From Labilibaculum sp. (GTDB lineage: Bacteria > Bacteroidota > Bacteroidia > Bacteroidales > Marinifilaceae): 64,000 nt of DNA. Both the position numbers and the translations under genes were made by a program. Shown piece by piece: positions 37,457 through 46,868 of the stretch (positions are counted from its first letter, which is position 1; each line of letters starts with the position of its first letter). The DNA lies in contig JAEINT010000007.1 of the NCBI GenBank assembly GCA_016342745.1, positions 186,001 through 250,000 of the forward strand. Reading direction: 5' to 3'. Below the pieces are notes generated by a model that saw nothing but the letters and a program-made list of their open reading frames with translations, made no database searches and was not told the DNA's origin.

Positions 37457-37486
37457 TGTTGATATGTATAAGTGTAAAATCAACAC
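37457..37486. promoter_or_regulatory. Inverted repeat upstream of the Nudix-type regulator
   Basis: GTGTTGAT and ATCAACAC form a perfect 8-bp inverted repeat separated by 14 bases, 24-53 bases before the start codon. Its position fits an autoregulatory operator. Confidence 0.4.
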
Positions 37487-37694
37487 TAACTAATCATGAC
37501 GCTAATGTAAAATCTTTTTATTAAAAAGTCAAAAAAGATTTTAGGAAAAGCGAAAACGTATGCATAAAGAAATTGTAAAAAGTACACTAAGGATGGGCTT
37601 TTCACACAAATTAAAGTGGGATAATGTGTCGTGCAATTTTGAATTGTTTTAAATAAGGAGCCGAAAAAAGGGAGGTTGGTGGTTTTAAAAAAGA
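37487..37694. other. Gene-free region between the two regulators
   Basis: No open frame of note. Positions 37506-37545 contain an AT-rich imperfect repeat (aaaatctttt and aaaagatttt) that can fold. The AraC terminator follows. Confidence 0.4.
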
Positions 37695-37738
37695 AAACCT
37701 TCCCTATAAATGAAGAGTTTCATTTATAGGGAAGGTTT
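37691..37738 (-). terminator. Strong intrinsic terminator of the AraC-type gene
   Basis: A perfect 20-bp stem (37695-37714 with 37719-37738) and a 4-base loop, followed leftwards by TTCTTTTTT, 26 bases after the AraC-type stop codon. It is the strongest hairpin in the window. Confidence 0.9.
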
Positions 37739-37763
37739 CACTTGTACTGTTATTTGTTGAAAA

Positions 37764-38621
37764 TTAGTGTTTTGTGATCATTTTTTGTTGAGATCTAAAT
37801 TCTCTTGGAGTACAGCCTTTTAGCTTTTTGAACGATCGGTTGAAGTTGGAAATGTTGTTAAAGCCACTTTCAAAACAAATTTCAGAAATGTTTTTCTCTG
37901 TTTCTATCAGTATTTTAGCAGCATGACCAATGCGAATATCTAATAGGTAATCGGAGAATGCTCTTTGTGTTCTCTTTTTAAAGAAATGGCTAAAAGCTGA
38001 TGGAGACATGTTTACCATTTCTGCCACATCGTTTATTCTTATTGGGTTGTGTAGATTTTCAATCAAGAATTGATTGACCATTTTTATTCGTCTACTTTTT
38101 GATGTGTCGAACTGCTCAACATAGGAGGGAGAAGACAAAGTCATTTGATTTCGAGAAATGGATAAATCGTATAGAATTGATAGAAAGTCTAGAAATGAAT
38201 CAAAACCAGTAACGTCGGATAGTTTTAAAATTCGATCTGTTATATTGTGAGTCGTTTCTTCGGAAAACAAAATACCCATTTTTGATTTTTCTAATAAATC
38301 TTTAATTGGCAGGCTTGCTTTTCTATTTAATGTTTGTTCGCTTAATATATTGGTTTGGAATTGTATGGTTATAACTCTAGCATCATCGGTACTGCCACTC
38401 CAGGCATGAGGCGTATTGGGTCCAATAAGTACCAAATCTGCAGATTCATATTTTTTAATGGAATCTCCAATAATGCGTTTGCCTTCGGAGTGAAGAACAA
38501 GGTTTAATTCATATTCAGGATGATAATGAATTGGGAAATCGAATTTGGCATTTTGATGATCAAGAACAATAAAAAAATCATGTTCTGATAAAGGCGTAAT
38601 TTCACGTACTATTCTTGTCAT
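37764..38621 (-). CDS. AraC-family transcriptional regulator with cupin sensor
   Basis: This 285-residue regulator has an N-terminal cupin-like ligand domain (FPIHYHPEYELNLVLHSEGKR written in part: IHYHPEYELNLVL; GPNTPHAWSG) and a C-terminal double helix-turn-helix AraC domain (about 185-283: INDVAEMVNMSPSAFSHFFK and ISEICFESGFNNISNFNRSF). The cupin suggests a cytoplasmic small-sugar signal such as mannose or mannobiose. It is encoded divergently from the mannan locus SusC gene with 269 bases between, the classical position for its activator. No hybrid two-component or anti-sigma regulator is seen in the locus. Confidence 0.9.
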   Translation of the reverse strand: MTRIVREITPLSEHDFFIVLDHQNAKFDFPIHYHPEYELNLVLHSEGKRIIGDSIKKYESADLVLIGPNTPHAWSGSTDDARVITIQFQTNILSEQTLNRKASLPIKDLLEKSKMGILFSEETTHNITDRILKLSDVTGFDSFLDFLSILYDLSISRNQMTLSSPSYVEQFDTSKSRRIKMVNQFLIENLHNPIRINDVAEMVNMSPSAFSHFFKKRTQRAFSDYLLDIRIGHAAKILIETEKNISEICFESGFNNISNFNRSFKKLKGCTPREFRSQQKMITKH

Positions 38622-38660
38622 GAATCAAAAAGTTTGCGTTATATGTTATAAAATGATTAA

Positions 38661-38678
38661 TATCTTTGTACAAAGATA
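38661..38678. promoter_or_regulatory. 18-bp palindrome with divergent -7 elements
   Basis: TATCTTTGTACAAAGATA is a perfect palindrome whose two arms each read TATCTTTG, the Bacteroidota -7 consensus, in opposite directions. The leftward copy is 50 bases from the AraC-type start. It may be a divergent promoter, an operator, or both. Confidence 0.5.
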
Positions 38679-38842
38679 GTAAAATATTCATAAAAGTATC
38701 GTTCGTTGTGTGTGTGTAATGCTAGTGATATTAGGTATTTGTGTCGGAAATTGGCTCGTGTATTGAATTGTTGTATAATTAATAATTCATTAAAGTACAG
38801 GTAAAGAACATTAAAAGTAAAATTATATACAGTGATCAGTAC

Positions 38843-38850
38843 TACTTTTG
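38843..38850 (+). promoter_or_regulatory. Putative promoter -7 element of the mannan locus
   Basis: TACTTTTG fits TAnnTTTG, 40 bases before the SusC start, with no TTTG at -33. A missing -33 element is what one expects of an activator-dependent promoter. Confidence 0.45.
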
Positions 38851-38890
38851 AAACATCGATAATTTTATTAGAAACGAGAAATCTATATCT

Positions 38891-41800
38891 ATGAAAAAAA
38901 GAAACCGGATATTGAGTTTAGTAATCATGTTTTGTTGCCTGTTGTCGGTAACACTTCAAGCTAATGCTCAATCTCAATCAGTAAATGGGATTGTATCCGA
39001 TGCAAGCGGATTAAGTATCCCAGGTGTGAGTGTGGTTGAAAAAGGCACACAAAATGGTACTGTTACAAACATTAACGGTGAATTTACAATACATGTTGTA
39101 TCCGAGAATGCAAGCCTTGTATTTTCTTTTGTTGGTTACAAAACAATTGAAATTCCTGTTGATGAAAATAAGGAAATGACCATTACTTTAGAAGAAGACA
39201 TGCTAGGTCTTGAGGAAGTTGTGGTTGTTGGGTATGGTTCTGTAAAGAAGAGTGATTTAACGGGATCTGTTTCATCTGTAAAGATGGACGAGATGCCAAT
39301 GAAACCTGCCAATTCTATTGATGGTCTTTTGCAAGGGCAAAGTGCCGGTGTTCAGGTAATATCATCTTCTGATGATCCGGGAGCTGGATCTACTATTCGT
39401 ATTCGTGGTGGTAGTTCATATCGTGAAGGTAACGAGCCTTTGGTTGTTGTTGATGGATTTCCAATTGGTAAAGCAGGTGCTATCAATCAAATAGCTCCAT
39501 CGGATATAGCTTCTATGGAGATATTGAAAGATGCATCTTCTACTGCTATTTACGGTTCGCGTGGTGCAAATGGTGTGATCATGATTACCACAAAGAAAGG
39601 AACTAAGAATAGAACGGAAGTGAGTGTTTCTCAGCAAAACACAATTTCGGAGTTTACTTCGGATTTAAATTTGTGGCGCGATCCTGTCTTGATGGCTGAA
39701 TTAAGCAACGAATCAAGAACAAACGGAGGATTTGTTCCTTTATATATCGGTGCTAATGATCCTAATGGAGTGTATTATCCATCTGTTTCGGAATTAAAGA
39801 GCGGATCTTGGAAGTACAATACGCGTTGGGATGATGTTGTTTTCCGTAATCCGGTTTCGAATAATACCAATGTGGCAATTCGCAGTCAGAATGAAAACAC
39901 ACAGTTTAGCTTTAGTTCTTCATACTTTACTGATGAAGGTGTTTATATTGACGATGACTATGAAAAATTAAATGCAAATCTAAATGTAATTCATAAGGCA
40001 TTTGACAAATTAACTGTTGGAGCAAATATCCTATTTTCAAAAGGGAAAAGAAACAACAATGGTGGTTTGGCATATTGGAGAAACCCTATTTTTCCAGTTT
40101 ATAATGATGAAGATCCTACAAAAGGATACTATATGGTTGGAACGCAGGATTATTCACATCCAATTGCACTGACCGAGAATAAATCTAATGAATATGAATC
40201 CACTAGTTTCTTAACCTCGGTTTTTGCAGAGGCTCAAATTTTACCTTCGCTAAAATTAAAATCTCAAGTTAACTACAATTCAAGCAGATCAACATCAGAA
40301 TTTTATAATCCTAAGGTTTATACTGAAGATGGAACCTTTAATAATGGTGCTGGTGGTATTGATAATGGAGAATCGAGCGATTTGGTTACAGAATCTTACT
40401 TGACGTTTGATAAGACATTTAACAATGTTCACAAGTTAAATGCAATGGCTGGTTTTTCATATCAATACACTAAAGGACGTAACTCGAGTCTTAGAGCTTA
40501 TGACTTTTTGAATGAATCCTTAAGAAGTGGAAATTTATCTGGAGGAAATCCTGAGAAACAGAGTGTATCTAATTCTCTATCAGAAGAGGTAGTGTACTCA
40601 TGGTACGGAAGATTAAATTATACTTTCGATAATAAGTTGTTGGCAACATTTACCATGCGTGGTGATGCATCGTCTAAATTTGGATCGAATAATCAGTGGG
40701 CTTATTTTCCTTCGGGAGCTGTAGGTTATAAAATGCACAACGAAGATTTTATTAAAGATCTTGGGATTTTCGATGAATTAAAAGTTCGTGCAAGTTATGG
40801 TTTGTCTGGTAATAAAGAACCTATTGGAACCTACTTGATTAACAGTCAGTATGGACAAGATCAATACTATACAGATGGTAATTGGCAAACTACAATTGGT
40901 CCTGGGTACATTGCAAGATGGGATTCTCAAACAGGAAAGAAGTTGTGGGCTGGTATTCCTAATCCAGATTTAAAGTGGGAGAAAACTACTCAGTTTAACC
41001 TTGGAGTTGACTTCGCATTTTTTAACAGACGCTTAAGGGTAACTGCTGACTACTATAACAAAAATACTGACGATTTACTTCGTGAAAGATGGCTTTCTCC
41101 TTCATCGTCTTATGACTTAATGTGGGTTAATGGTGGAGAGATCAAAAATGAAGGTATTGAACTATCAATTGCTTCGGATGTTATTAATAAGAACGACTGG
41201 AAGGTTTCTGGTACATTAATCTTTTCTCGTAACAAAAATGAAGTTGTAAATCTAGGTGACGAATTGGCTTTCGGTTTAAATGCTGATACCAATACGGGAA
41301 TGAAATACGAGTTCAATGCCAATACAATAGAAGCTTTCCGTGCAAAACCTAATATTTTGGGAATTGGCGAAGCAGTTAATGTTTTCTATGGTTACAAGGT
41401 AGATGGAATTGTTCAAAGCGAAGCTGAAGGATTAGCTGCAGGATTAACAGGAAAAGATGCTCAAGCAGGTGAATTTAAATACCTAGACATTAACGAAGAT
41501 GGCGTAGTAGATTTAAATGACCGTACGATTATTGGTGATCCAAACCCAGATTTTACTGCTAGTTTAAATCTTCAGGTAAGCTATAAGAATTTCGATTTGG
41601 CAATGCTTTTCAACGGAAGTTATGGTCAGGATATTTTAAATACCAAAGCTTTCGGTGAACCAGGAAATATGCCACTTCGTTGGACTCAAGATAATACTAC
41701 TAATAAATATCCAAGTTTACGCGATGGTAGAAACTTGTTCATGTCGGATTGGTATGTAGAAGATGGAAGCTACTTAAGATTGCAAAATGTATCTCTAGGA

Positions 41801-41983
41801 TATAATATTCCAGATCTTGGTCTATCATGGTTCAAGCGTGGACGTATCTATATGAATGCAACCAACCTATTTACTATTACTGGTTTCGATGGATACGATC
41901 CAGAAGTAGGTTTGGATGGAGTCTACTGGGGAGGTTATCCTAAATTGAGAAAATGGACATTGGGTGTTGAATTAACATTCTAA
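38891..41983 (+). CDS. SusC/RagA-family TonB-dependent importer of the mannan locus
   Basis: This 1030-residue outer-membrane importer has a signal peptide ending near LQANAQ, the carboxypeptidase-D-like domain (VNGIVSDASGLSIPGVSVVE), the TonB-box region (LEEVVVVGYGSVKKSDLTGS), the plug with DIASMEILKDASSTAIYGS and a barrel ending LRKWTLGVELTF. With SusD it should import manno-oligosaccharides. It differs clearly from the SusC of the beta-glucan locus. It is the first gene of a rightward operon that extends to about 56.3 kb. Confidence 0.95.
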   Translation: MKKRNRILSLVIMFCCLLSVTLQANAQSQSVNGIVSDASGLSIPGVSVVEKGTQNGTVTNINGEFTIHVVSENASLVFSFVGYKTIEIPVDENKEMTITLEEDMLGLEEVVVVGYGSVKKSDLTGSVSSVKMDEMPMKPANSIDGLLQGQSAGVQVISSSDDPGAGSTIRIRGGSSYREGNEPLVVVDGFPIGKAGAINQIAPSDIASMEILKDASSTAIYGSRGANGVIMITTKKGTKNRTEVSVSQQNTISEFTSDLNLWRDPVLMAELSNESRTNGGFVPLYIGANDPNGVYYPSVSELKSGSWKYNTRWDDVVFRNPVSNNTNVAIRSQNENTQFSFSSSYFTDEGVYIDDDYEKLNANLNVIHKAFDKLTVGANILFSKGKRNNNGGLAYWRNPIFPVYNDEDPTKGYYMVGTQDYSHPIALTENKSNEYESTSFLTSVFAEAQILPSLKLKSQVNYNSSRSTSEFYNPKVYTEDGTFNNGAGGIDNGESSDLVTESYLTFDKTFNNVHKLNAMAGFSYQYTKGRNSSLRAYDFLNESLRSGNLSGGNPEKQSVSNSLSEEVVYSWYGRLNYTFDNKLLATFTMRGDASSKFGSNNQWAYFPSGAVGYKMHNEDFIKDLGIFDELKVRASYGLSGNKEPIGTYLINSQYGQDQYYTDGNWQTTIGPGYIARWDSQTGKKLWAGIPNPDLKWEKTTQFNLGVDFAFFNRRLRVTADYYNKNTDDLLRERWLSPSSSYDLMWVNGGEIKNEGIELSIASDVINKNDWKVSGTLIFSRNKNEVVNLGDELAFGLNADTNTGMKYEFNANTIEAFRAKPNILGIGEAVNVFYGYKVDGIVQSEAEGLAAGLTGKDAQAGEFKYLDINEDGVVDLNDRTIIGDPNPDFTASLNLQVSYKNFDLAMLFNGSYGQDILNTKAFGEPGNMPLRWTQDNTTNKYPSLRDGRNLFMSDWYVEDGSYLRLQNVSLGYNIPDLGLSWFKRGRIYMNATNLFTITGFDGYDPEVGLDGVYWGGYPKLRKWTLGVELTF

Positions 41984-42027
41984 TTCAATATTTCAAGAAT
42001 CATTTACAATATTAAAAAGATTTGAAG

Positions 42028-43530
42028 ATGAAGATATTAAATAAAATAGCATTAGGATTAGCTTTTGTAATGGGCTTGGTATCATGCGAAAGTCTGGAGG
42101 TAGAGCCAACAGGTTTTTATTCCGAAGGTAATTTCTATAAAACAGTAGAAGATGCAGAAGCATCGCTATTGTATGCTTATGATGCATTAACATTGGTTAG
42201 TTATGCTCCTGTTACATACTATTTATGTGAATTGGCAACCGATAACAGCATTGTAAAAGCAGATGAAGGAGCAGATGCGCAAGCATTTGTAAATTGGGAA
42301 GTGAATTCTCAGAATGAACTACTTACGCAATATTATCGTTGTGCTTACATTGCCATTAATAGAGCAAATGCAGTAATTGAGAATGTTGAAGGAAGAGGAT
42401 TTAATGAAGAGGACGAAAAACGTTTGTTGGGCGAAGCTTATTTCTTACGCGCATACAATCATTTTAATGTGGTAAGAGCTTTCGGTTTGGCGCCATTGCA
42501 AACCTCGCTAATCGACGAAATGAATGAAACGAATTCACCTCAGGCTGAAAATATGCAAGAGGTTTATACATTCTTAATTGGAGATTTAACCAAAGCAATA
42601 GATAATTTGAACGTAAATCGTGTAGTAGGACGTGCAGATAAAGTTGCGGCTCAGGCGTTGTTGGCTGAGGTATATTTATTTGCAGCCTCAGCAAAAGAGA
42701 GTGGAGTGCCTAAATACGATGCCATTACTGAAAGTGCTGATAATTTGTATGCAAAAGCTGCTGAATATTCGGGATATGTTTTAAACGAGCAATCAGAATA
42801 TGCACATGATGCTGATTTGCAAAATATTTATGATGTCAATTCACCTGACGGATCAGAGCATATTTTCATTTTGTCGATGGATCGTTCAGGAACAGAGGAA
42901 GGTGACTACTCGAAGTTGTCGAAATATTTTATTCCTTGGGTTGCAGGTGGTACAATCTACCTTCAAAATACCGATGGATCTTTCTCACCTACTCATGATG
43001 GTTGGAGTGTAATTCAAACAACTGGTGAGTTGCTATCAAAATACGAAGCTACAGATATGCGTCGTACCGAATTGTTTGTTTCTGAAATTTACGATGAGAA
43101 CAACAATTCGTCAGGAACTGTTGCCGATGGAACTATTCCTTATGCATTTACAAGAAAGTATATCGATACAGAGTTTTCGGGAGATAAAACAAGTACACGT
43201 CCTTATTTAATTCGCTATTCAGAAGTTCAATTGGTATACGCCGAAGCTACTGCTAATGCAAGTGGTTTAGAACAGTACAATTCAGTACGTCGTCGTGCTG
43301 GAGTAAGCGAATTGGCTGATCTTTCGGGCCTATCTGCAGATGAGTTCCGTACATTGGTTGTGGAGGAACGTCAGCGCGAGTTGGCTTACGAAGGAGATCG
43401 CCTTTGGGATTTACGACGTAAAAATATCGTACAGGAAAAAGTTACGCAGGCAGCAGGATTATCTCCTGAAGCATTAGCTTTCTATCCAGTCCCTCAGCGT
43501 GAATTAGATTTAAATCCTAACATTAATTAA
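42028..43530 (+). CDS. SusD/RagB-family lipoprotein of the mannan locus
   Basis: This 500-residue SusD-like lipoprotein has a lipobox (FVMGLVSC), an N-terminal TPR region (ESLEVEPTGFYSEGNFYKT, then LLGEAYFLRAYNHFNVVRAF) and the C-terminal SusD signature (VVEERQRELAYEGDRLWDLR, then YPVPQRELDLNPNIN). A TTG two codons earlier is possible, but the ATG is preferred. It lies 44 bases after SusC and 8 bases before the next lipoprotein gene, so all three should be made together. Confidence 0.95.
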   Translation: MKILNKIALGLAFVMGLVSCESLEVEPTGFYSEGNFYKTVEDAEASLLYAYDALTLVSYAPVTYYLCELATDNSIVKADEGADAQAFVNWEVNSQNELLTQYYRCAYIAINRANAVIENVEGRGFNEEDEKRLLGEAYFLRAYNHFNVVRAFGLAPLQTSLIDEMNETNSPQAENMQEVYTFLIGDLTKAIDNLNVNRVVGRADKVAAQALLAEVYLFAASAKESGVPKYDAITESADNLYAKAAEYSGYVLNEQSEYAHDADLQNIYDVNSPDGSEHIFILSMDRSGTEEGDYSKLSKYFIPWVAGGTIYLQNTDGSFSPTHDGWSVIQTTGELLSKYEATDMRRTELFVSEIYDENNNSSGTVADGTIPYAFTRKYIDTEFSGDKTSTRPYLIRYSEVQLVYAEATANASGLEQYNSVRRRAGVSELADLSGLSADEFRTLVVEERQRELAYEGDRLWDLRRKNIVQEKVTQAAGLSPEALAFYPVPQRELDLNPNIN

Positions 43531-43538
43531 GAAGAACG

Positions 43539-45248
43539 ATGAAAAAGTTATTAAATATATTTTTGATAGTTCTGGTAGTTTTTATGACTGCCTGTACTTC
43601 AGATCCTTTGGAGGATTTGGACGGAAACGGATGGAAAAAGGAGAGAAATGTTGTATCTCTTTTATTGGAAGGTCAGATTGGCACATCACTAATTGAGAGA
43701 GACATTGACGAGGCTAAGATTCAGGTTTACGCTAAGTTTGAAAACATAGCAGACCTTTCCAATGTAGAAATTAAGAGTATTGATTTGGCTTATGGTGCTA
43801 GTTCAGTAAGTACTGTAGGAGCTACTCTTGATTTTACAACTGCTGATACTACTGCAATTATTTCAGTAGTATCTGGATCTGGTTCAACGCTGGATTGGAA
43901 AGTGAGTTTGAAGCCATTTAAATCTGATTTGGAAGGCGAGTGGTATGTTGGAGAAATTCGTATGTATTGCGATATGTTTACCTGGGAAAGCTGGGGATGG
44001 GAAAAGAATGAGAAAATTACTGATTACCTACCTGAGTTAAGTCCTGAATTAGATAATGTATTCACTTTTACTGTTGAAGGTGCCGATGCAAAAGGGAATC
44101 CTTTTGGGAGCTATGAACACAGTGCGGGTCCTGACGGTATTTTTGGTAACTATGGCGATGCTGGAAAAGGATGGGATTTTAATGAAAGATTCCGTAAAAT
44201 TCCAATGGGTAGTGGAAGTTGGTTACGTGATTTCGAACGTAATAAAGTTATCATTACTGATGAAAACAATATTGAGCATGAATTGGATCTTGAGGTTTCA
44301 GCAGAAACTGAAGGTGTAACGCTAAAAGCTGCTTTGCCTTATTTAGCAAACCTTTTTAATTGGAGTGATACAGATTGGTCTTATGAAGAATTGGCTCACA
44401 TGTCGAACCCAATGTGGTACAATCTTACAAGAGAAAGAGTATTGCAAACAGGAAATGATATTACTGGTTTAACAGTGAAAGATCAAGTTGGTGATGCTGT
44501 AGTTGATGCGGCGAACAAAACTGTTACAGTTAAAATAGAAGATAATGGTGCTGATAAGTCAGCTATCGAGATTATTAGCATTGGTACTTCTTATGGTGCT
44601 TCAGCAGATAAAGCTGTTGCGGAAATGCTTGATTTTTCTACTGATAATTCTACTCAGATCACAATTACTTCTGAGGCTGGTGAATCAGCAGTGTGGACTA
44701 TTAAATTGGAGATTGATCTTGATATTAGTGATGTTTCAATTGCTGGAACATGGAATATTGGTGAAATTGGAATTTATGCAGATTTATTTACCTGGGAAAG
44801 CTGGGGATGGGACAAGTCTGAAAAATTAACCAACTATCTGTCAAATGCTAACCCAGAGCTTGATAACACAATCACATTTAATGTAGATGGAAAAGATGGA
44901 GCTGGACAGCCTTACGGAACTTACGAAAACAATGCGGGTACCGATGGTTTGAATGCAGACTTTACTTATGATGGTACCGATTGGCCAGAAACAGATTTTA
45001 ATGATAGATATAGAAAAGTGCCAACAGGTACAGGAACATGGATTCTTGAAGGAGAAACTGTGAAAATTACTGATGCTGGTGGAGTTGAGCACACACTAAC
45101 TCTTGAGATAAAAACTGAAACAGAAGTTGCTTTAACAACAGAAGTAGAATTTTTAGCAGACTTGTTTGACTGGGATGTATCAAATTATAGTTATGAAGAG
45201 GTTGCTCACATGTCGAAGAAGATGTGGTATAATCTAAATAAGCAATAA
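43539..45248 (+). CDS. Putative surface glycan-binding lipoprotein with duplicated module
   Basis: This 569-residue predicted lipoprotein (FMTAC) is not recognised as an enzyme. It consists of two copies of an Ig-like segment (about 35-132 and 305-402; both carry YGAS followed by LDFxT) plus a larger domain (133 to about 302, and 403-569). Both large domains share GEI, MFTWESWGW or LFTWESWGW, PELDN, F(N/D)(E/D)RYRKxP, an EHEL/EHTL motif and EExAHMSxxMWYN. The position after SusD is that of a surface glycan-binding protein, and the many exposed aromatics fit sugar binding. Binding to mannan is inferred from position only. Confidence 0.75.
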   Translation: MKKLLNIFLIVLVVFMTACTSDPLEDLDGNGWKKERNVVSLLLEGQIGTSLIERDIDEAKIQVYAKFENIADLSNVEIKSIDLAYGASSVSTVGATLDFTTADTTAIISVVSGSGSTLDWKVSLKPFKSDLEGEWYVGEIRMYCDMFTWESWGWEKNEKITDYLPELSPELDNVFTFTVEGADAKGNPFGSYEHSAGPDGIFGNYGDAGKGWDFNERFRKIPMGSGSWLRDFERNKVIITDENNIEHELDLEVSAETEGVTLKAALPYLANLFNWSDTDWSYEELAHMSNPMWYNLTRERVLQTGNDITGLTVKDQVGDAVVDAANKTVTVKIEDNGADKSAIEIISIGTSYGASADKAVAEMLDFSTDNSTQITITSEAGESAVWTIKLEIDLDISDVSIAGTWNIGEIGIYADLFTWESWGWDKSEKLTNYLSNANPELDNTITFNVDGKDGAGQPYGTYENNAGTDGLNADFTYDGTDWPETDFNDRYRKVPTGTGTWILEGETVKITDAGGVEHTLTLEIKTETEVALTTEVEFLADLFDWDVSNYSYEEVAHMSKKMWYNLNKQ

Positions 45249-45258
45249 AAAATTAATA

Positions 45259-45290
45259 ACCAGTTGCAGATTTGTCTGCAACTGGTATTT
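45259..45290 (+). terminator. Hairpin after the SusCD-lipoprotein unit
   Basis: ACCAGTTGCAGA and TCTGCAACTGGT pair perfectly (12 bp, loop of 4). The trailing sequence ATTTAAAAAT has few T, so it is more likely a partial terminator or 3' stabiliser inside the operon. Confidence 0.6.
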
Positions 45291-45302
45291 AAAAATATTA
45301 TC

Positions 45303-46823
45303 ATGAAAACAGGACTATTATTTACCGGGTTACTTTCTCTATTTCTTGCTACTACAGCTTGTGATAGTGATAACAACAATTCGGACTTTATTATAAAAAA
45401 CAGAGAGGTCAATATTACAAGTAATTTGATTTCATCTGATTTTGTTGGAAATGGTGCACAATGGGGAGGATACGAAAGTCTTCAAGATTGGATTGGTGCA
45501 GAAACTTTAAGCGAGGCTGATTGGAATACTTTGTATCAGCGAATCGATTTCATGCGTCCTCCTTTTTTGCGTATCATGACGAACGCAAATTCATCATACG
45601 ATATTAATGGTACTTACGATGAGACGACCAAAACAGCAACTTTATTCAAAATGTTGGATTATGCTCAAAGTCGTAATATCGAAATTACCTACGGTGAGTG
45701 GGGACATCATTATCTAAATGGAAATTTAGAAGAAATTAACACCGAATGGGTTGCTAACTCTGTTAAGTTTTTAAATCATTTAGTGAACGAGAAGGGATAC
45801 ACATGCATTAAAACAGTTAATATCATTAACGAGCCTAATGGAGACTGGTCTTCAGCAAATGGAAACTATACTGCCTGGAAGAATACTCAGGATGCTTATG
45901 TAGCCGAAATGGTTAATTACGATCTATCTGGAGTAAAATTAATGGGGCCAGATATCGCAATTTTCGAAAGCACAAATCAAACCAATTGGATTACCAATGC
46001 GAAGAATGATTTGGGTGATGCTATTGGCTTATACGATATTCACGTTTATCCAAAGCAATTGATTGTACGTAATGGCGATTATACTGAAATGCTTCAGGCT
46101 TATCGTGATGCAACGCCAGCCGATAAACGAATTGTCTTAGGTGAGATTGGATTTAAATATACTGAGGTTGATGCAGACTTAAAAGCTGAAAATGAGGAGT
46201 TGATTGAGGCAGATCCTTATGCTGGAGAAGATTCAAACATGATGATTTACAAGGCATTTTATGGTATTGATATGGCAGATGCGATTATTCAATCAATGCG
46301 TGCTGGTTTCTCTGGTGCTTTGGTTTGGGATATGGATGATGCCATGTATGTTAGCCCGAAAGATGACAACTATAATGTTGATCAAATGAAAAGATGGGGA
46401 TTCTGGAATATCCTTGGTGAAGATCATACTGGTGATGCATCTGATGAGGAGATTCGTCCATATTTCTACCCAGTATCTTTACTATGTCGTTACTTTCCTG
46501 CTGGCGCTGATATTTATGATATCAACTTGCCAAATAAAAAAGGAGTTCGTGCAATTATGGGCGAAAAAGATGGCAAGTATACCATAGCCATAGTGAATTC
46601 TCATTACGTTACTTATCCAATCAACTTGAAATCTGATTTCTTATCAAGTGTTAGCATGGACAAGTATAGCTACAAGTCAAAAGCTGACGGTACTTTCGTT
46701 GGGTCTGTAGATGAAAATGGATTTGCTACACCAGCAGAGAATAGTGTGAATTTAGATTTCAATAAAGGTGTTGAAATGACGCTTGAAGGCGAATCATTTA
46801 TCCTATTTACAAATATGGATTAA
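45303..46823 (+). CDS. Clan GH-A glycoside hydrolase lipoprotein, family not assigned (paralog 1)
   Basis: This 506-residue lipoprotein (lipobox ATTAC, Cys20) has the features of a retaining clan GH-A barrel: acid/base Glu177 in NIINEPNGDWSS and nucleophile Glu281 in VLGEIGFKY. HVYPKQ provides the usual strand-6 His. A C-terminal beta-sandwich (about 415-506) follows, as in GH30, GH39 and similar families. The family cannot be assigned by eye. It is a clear paralog of the gene at 48113. Its place between SusCD and GH130 suggests an exposed mannan- or glucomannan-cleaving enzyme. The ATG at 45303 is preferred because the signal peptide starts there. Confidence 0.8.
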   Translation: MKTGLLFTGLLSLFLATTACDSDNNNSDFIIKNREVNITSNLISSDFVGNGAQWGGYESLQDWIGAETLSEADWNTLYQRIDFMRPPFLRIMTNANSSYDINGTYDETTKTATLFKMLDYAQSRNIEITYGEWGHHYLNGNLEEINTEWVANSVKFLNHLVNEKGYTCIKTVNIINEPNGDWSSANGNYTAWKNTQDAYVAEMVNYDLSGVKLMGPDIAIFESTNQTNWITNAKNDLGDAIGLYDIHVYPKQLIVRNGDYTEMLQAYRDATPADKRIVLGEIGFKYTEVDADLKAENEELIEADPYAGEDSNMMIYKAFYGIDMADAIIQSMRAGFSGALVWDMDDAMYVSPKDDNYNVDQMKRWGFWNILGEDHTGDASDEEIRPYFYPVSLLCRYFPAGADIYDINLPNKKGVRAIMGEKDGKYTIAIVNSHYVTYPINLKSDFLSSVSMDKYSYKSKADGTFVGSVDENGFATPAENSVNLDFNKGVEMTLEGESFILFTNMD

Positions 46824-46868
46824 GCCAGAAATCTTAATTGAATCAAGAAAACTAATATAAAAAATATT

